From: Paenimyroides marinum
Lineage (GTDB): Bacteria; Bacteroidota; Bacteroidia; Flavobacteriales; Flavobacteriaceae
Length of the DNA stretch: 46,821 bases
Direction: 5' to 3'
NCBI RefSeq assembly: GCF_900108395.1
Contig: NZ_FNXE01000028.1
Location: forward strand, 1-46,821
Of the stretch, positions 43,944-46,821 are shown piece after piece. The position numbers and the translations under genes are program-made. The notes below the pieces were generated by a model. The model searched no databases. It worked only from the letters and a program-made list of their open reading frames with translations, and was not told the DNA's origin. How positions within the stretch are numbered: the stretch's first letter is position 1; every line of letters starts with the position of its first letter.

Positions 43944-44873
43944 TTATTTTGACAGTTTAAGCATTCGTTTGATAGGAATCAGTGCTTTTTTAGCCACTTC
44001 TTCCGAAACTGTGATTTCAGGCGATTCGTTAACCAAACAATCATACACTTTTTGCAAGGTATTGAGTTTCATATACGCACATTCACTGCAAGCACAGGTA
44101 TTGTCTTCAACAGACGGTGCTGGAATCAGTGCTTTATCGGGAACTTCCTGCTGCATTTTGAATAAAATACCGGCTTCAGTTGCTACAATAAATTTCTGTT
44201 TGGCACTTTGTTTCACATAATTAATCATTCCTGCCGTAGAACCAATATAACTTGCCGTTTTCAAAATATGTGCTTCAGATTCGGGGTGTGTAATGATGAC
44301 CGTATCGGGATGTTCTTTGTATAAAGTGCGTAATTTATCAATCGAAAACGCTTCGTGTACAATACAACTCCCATCCCACAAAACCATTTTCCTGCCGGTT
44401 TTGCTGTTGATGTAATTTCCGAGATTTTTATCGGGTGCAAAAATAACCGGAACATTTTCGGGTACAGAATTTACTATTTTCTCAGCATTGGATGACGTAC
44501 AAACCAAATCACTCATTGCTTTAATTTCTGCCGAGCAGTTGACATACGTAATCACGATATGATCGGAATGTGCTTTGGTAAACTCTTTAAAAGCGTCGGG
44601 CGGACAGGAATCTGCCAGCGAGCATCCTGCCTTTAAATCGGGTAAAATAACTTTCTTTTGGGGATTTAAAAGCTTTGCCGTTTCCGCCATAAAATGCACG
44701 CCGGCAAACAGAATAATATCCGCATCTGTTTTTTCGGCTTCCTGAGACAATCCCAGACTGTCGCCCACATAATCGGCAATTTCCTGTATTTCAGGATCTT
44801 GGTAATAATGTGCCAGAATCACTGTGTTTTTTTCTTTTTTTAGTGCGGTTATTTTCTGTTTTAAATCTTCCAT
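43944..44873 (-). CDS. nadA: Quinolinate synthase A
   Basis: Condenses iminoaspartate with dihydroxyacetone phosphate to quinolinate. 309 residues. The three lobes carry one ligand Cys each for a [4Fe-4S] cluster: Cys84 in LKAGCSLADSC, Cys170 in WDGSCIVHE, and one of the CACSEC cysteines (260-265). These positions match the short NadA type known from Thermotoga. Substrate motifs ILAHYYQDPEIQ, HPESEAH and YIGSTAGMI are present. It lies between the 597-residue gene (13 bases upstream) and nadB (four bases downstream). Confidence 0.97.
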   Translation of the reverse strand: MEDLKQKITALKKEKNTVILAHYYQDPEIQEIADYVGDSLGLSQEAEKTDADIILFAGVHFMAETAKLLNPQKKVILPDLKAGCSLADSCPPDAFKEFTKAHSDHIVITYVNCSAEIKAMSDLVCTSSNAEKIVNSVPENVPVIFAPDKNLGNYINSKTGRKMVLWDGSCIVHEAFSIDKLRTLYKEHPDTVIITHPESEAHILKTASYIGSTAGMINYVKQSAKQKFIVATEAGILFKMQQEVPDKALIPAPSVEDNTCACSECAYMKLNTLQKVYDCLVNESPEITVSEEVAKKALIPIKRMLKLSK

Positions 44874-44886
44874 AATTTCGATGAAT

Positions 44887-46680
44887 TTATAGTTTCACTT
44901 CATTTACCTGTAATCTGTACATATCCAATTGTTGTTGGATTTGTTCTTTTTCGTTGGTAAAAAAGTTACTCTGAGCAAACAATTCTTTGTAATAATCGAT
45001 TCCTGACTGCAAATTGCTTTTAAATGCCGCCCATTTTTTTGTTTGAACAGTTGTCATATTTTCAGCACATTCCGCAACACCTTTTTTCAAATGATCCACA
45101 TACATCTGCAGTTCCTTTACAAACATATTCGGGCGGTTGTTATCCTGAAAAATATTGATTTTCCCGTAAATATGTTTCACCATATCCGCCAAAGAAATGA
45201 TTTTGTCAAAATACGCCAAATTCGGTCCCGGACAAATGACGACACCTTGCTGCTGCCCTTTGATTTCCATTCCGTTTTCAAGGTAAGAAGCATTTGCCAA
45301 ACCTACGCAAAGACAGGCTTTTTCAAATATTTCGGCTTTTTTCTGCTCAATGGCTTTTTCTGAAAGTGTTTCTTTTTGCTGCTCTAATTCCGCCAACTTA
45401 ATGTCCTGATATTTTTTAGAAGCCGTGCACATCCCCTGCGGATCGCATTCTTTGTTGAGTGCAAGGTATTTTTTAGGACACGAACTCCCGGCTTTGTTTT
45501 CTTTAATACGTTTGTTTTTCCAGAAATCATTACTCATTCCTTTAATGGTATTAAACGGAACACCTAAAGGCGAAATGTTGCTTAAATAAAAATCTTCTTC
45601 TTTTGCTTTTGCCAATAAATTACGTGTTTCCTCGTCAACAGAAGTTGCTTCGGGTACCAACAAAAACGGCGATCCCCAACCTACGGAATCAATCTGGTAA
45701 TAATCTAATAAGAAATTGTGCTCTTCAGCCGTGCCCACCCCACCTTGTGCCGTTATTTTCAAATCTAAAGGCTGTTGCGGAACAAGAAGGTTTTTCGCTT
45801 CCAATGCTTTTACCATCAATTCGTGGGCAGATTGAATCAATTGATCTTTCCTGGTTTTAAATTCTTCCAAAATAGGTCCGAGCAACAAACCTTCGGTCGC
45901 AAAAGCGTGTCCGCCACAATTTAAACCCGATTCAATACGGTATTCCGAAACCCACAAACCTTTTTTCGCCAGAAAATTCCCCTGAATCATTGCCGAACGA
46001 AAATCGCTTACTTTCAAGATTATTTTCTTTTGAAGATGTCCGTTCGTATCGGGGTAAAATACCGGAAACTTCTCAAAATAACTGTACAATCTTGGATTCA
46101 TTCCGGCAGAAAGCACTACAGAAGAGTTCAGATCACTTTCTGCAAAACCGCGAAGCGACGCGTGTGCATCATTGAACGTTACCGGAAGCTGAACTCCTTT
46201 CTCGTAATGCTCTTTATCGACTTTGGTCATAATATTGACATCAATCGCTCCGGGAGTAAAATGATCTGTAAGGTATTTTTTTAATTGTTCTTTCATCTGT
46301 AAACCTTCACCAATGAGCTTTTGCAAACCATTTTTCAATTCGGAAGTATCGGGCAGCAGAGAAATATAATTATCTAAAACGTTTTTATTTTCTGTCAATT
46401 CTTCTTTGAACTGCTGAAATTTTTGTGTTACCACTTCATTGAGCATATTCAGATACTCTTTGATGCGCTCGGCACGGTAATCTGAACATTTTTTGGTAAT
46501 TTCCCTATACGGAAGTAAGAATTTTTTACAATAAAAAGCCCGCATTCGTTCGGTAAGTTCATCATCGGTAATAGAAACTACTGATGAAATTCCGAGATGA
46601 GCTACCCTGACAGGACTATCTATTGTATAAGACAAGCCCATTACGGGAATATGAAAAGTATGTGGATTTAATACAGACAT
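44887..46680 (-). CDS. Uncharacterised 597-residue protein upstream of nadA
   Basis: I do not recognise this family with confidence. Seen: no signal peptide or membrane helix, so cytoplasmic. An N-terminal helical region (40-140) follows HIPVMGLSYTIDSPVRVAHL. A central segment reads SAGMNPRLYSYFEKFPVFYP (191-210), then ESGLNCGGHAFA (Cys255) and ITAQGGVGTAEEHNFLLDYY...VGWGSPFLLVPEA (309-345). The last resembles the phosphate-loop end of FMN-binding TIM barrels such as nitronate monooxygenase or the glutamate synthase core. Cys401, 412, 418, 456, 458 and 483 form a Cys-rich C-terminal part that could bind an iron-sulfur cluster or zinc. It starts the nadA-nadB unit, which suggests a link to NAD or cofactor metabolism. 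Function unassigned. Confidence 0.6.
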   Translation of the reverse strand: MSVLNPHTFHIPVMGLSYTIDSPVRVAHLGISSVVSITDDELTERMRAFYCKKFLLPYREITKKCSDYRAERIKEYLNMLNEVVTQKFQQFKEELTENKNVLDNYISLLPDTSELKNGLQKLIGEGLQMKEQLKKYLTDHFTPGAIDVNIMTKVDKEHYEKGVQLPVTFNDAHASLRGFAESDLNSSVVLSAGMNPRLYSYFEKFPVFYPDTNGHLQKKIILKVSDFRSAMIQGNFLAKKGLWVSEYRIESGLNCGGHAFATEGLLLGPILEEFKTRKDQLIQSAHELMVKALEAKNLLVPQQPLDLKITAQGGVGTAEEHNFLLDYYQIDSVGWGSPFLLVPEATSVDEETRNLLAKAKEEDFYLSNISPLGVPFNTIKGMSNDFWKNKRIKENKAGSSCPKKYLALNKECDPQGMCTASKKYQDIKLAELEQQKETLSEKAIEQKKAEIFEKACLCVGLANASYLENGMEIKGQQQGVVICPGPNLAYFDKIISLADMVKHIYGKINIFQDNNRPNMFVKELQMYVDHLKKGVAECAENMTTVQTKKWAAFKSNLQSGIDYYKELFAQSNFFTNEKEQIQQQLDMYRLQVNEVKL

Positions 46681-46759
46681 ACGTAAATAATTAAATTTAA
46701 ATTAATGGGCTAATTTTATCAATTTGCCTGATTTAATCTATGATATATGTCAGTATTTA

Positions 46760-46778
46760 AAATCTTTATATAAGATTT
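46760..46778. promoter_or_regulatory. 19-bp inverted repeat upstream of the NAD operon
   Basis: AAATCTT (46760-46766) and AAGATTT (46772-46778) flank TATAT as a perfect palindrome, 80 bases before the first gene. It could be an operator for an NAD-biosynthesis regulator; no regulator gene is visible. Confidence 0.35.
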
Positions 46779-46809
46779 CACTACTAAACGGGCAATCTTT
46801 CAAATAGGG

Positions 46810-46817
46810 CAAAATTA
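46810..46817 (-). promoter_or_regulatory. Possible -7 box of the NAD operon
   Basis: The minus strand reads TAATTTTG (TAnnTTTG), at the window edge and 129 bases before the first ATG. It would give a leader of about 120 bases that includes the palindrome at 46760-46778. Confidence 0.4.
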
Positions 46818-46821
46818 GTTG

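Overview
The window is chromosomal DNA from a member of the Bacteroidota, most likely family Flavobacteriaceae. The evidence is: many promoters with the Bacteroidota -7 element TAnnTTTG close upstream of start codons; the SprA translocon of the type IX secretion system (T9SS); a secreted protein with a T9SS C-terminal sorting domain; an alternative complex III respiratory cluster; low GC content; and few Shine-Dalgarno sites. Genus cannot be fixed from the sequence alone.

Layout. 1-310: start of an IS4-type transposase running off the left edge. 372-4462 (minus): guaB, a HMG-CoA lyase, and pyrD overlapping a LysE-type exporter. 4638-7765 (plus): a copper module, an HMA-AraC regulator followed by a CopA ATPase whose promoter carries nested inverted repeats. 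7838-11238: gcvT, an outer-membrane barrel, yebC, a VanZ-like protein and gcvH. 11299-20128: sprA behind ruvA, and a divergent T9SS cargo protein. 20225-22510: a malic enzyme fused to a phosphotransacetylase-like domain. 22604-24027: a fluoride riboswitch followed by a CLC-type fluoride exporter. 24092-27285: queG and ruvB, a zinc-ribbon methyltransferase, and a DUF1801 protein.

27300-29700 is an AT-rich accessory island holding two orphan Rhs toxin tips, each with its own putative immunity gene. The first pair (28369-29675) is intact but has lost the Rhs N-terminus. The second toxin is broken by frameshifts although its immunity frame is open. Repeats at the junctions look like recombination scars.

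29812-41122 (minus) is one eight-gene respiratory operon, actABCDEF-cox2-cox1. It links menaquinol oxidation by alternative complex III to an aa3/caa3-type oxygen reductase. 41341-46680 holds a SPOR-domain protein, a small membrane protein resembling only the tail of SPFH proteins, and nadB/nadA behind a 597-residue protein of unknown function.

The points most worth following are the fluoride riboswitch with a repeated ATCGGGA arm next to the start codon, the tandem orphan toxin/immunity cassettes, the six-heme ActA, the uncharacterised protein in the NAD operon, and the SPFH-tail protein. I saw no rRNA, tRNA or CRISPR array.
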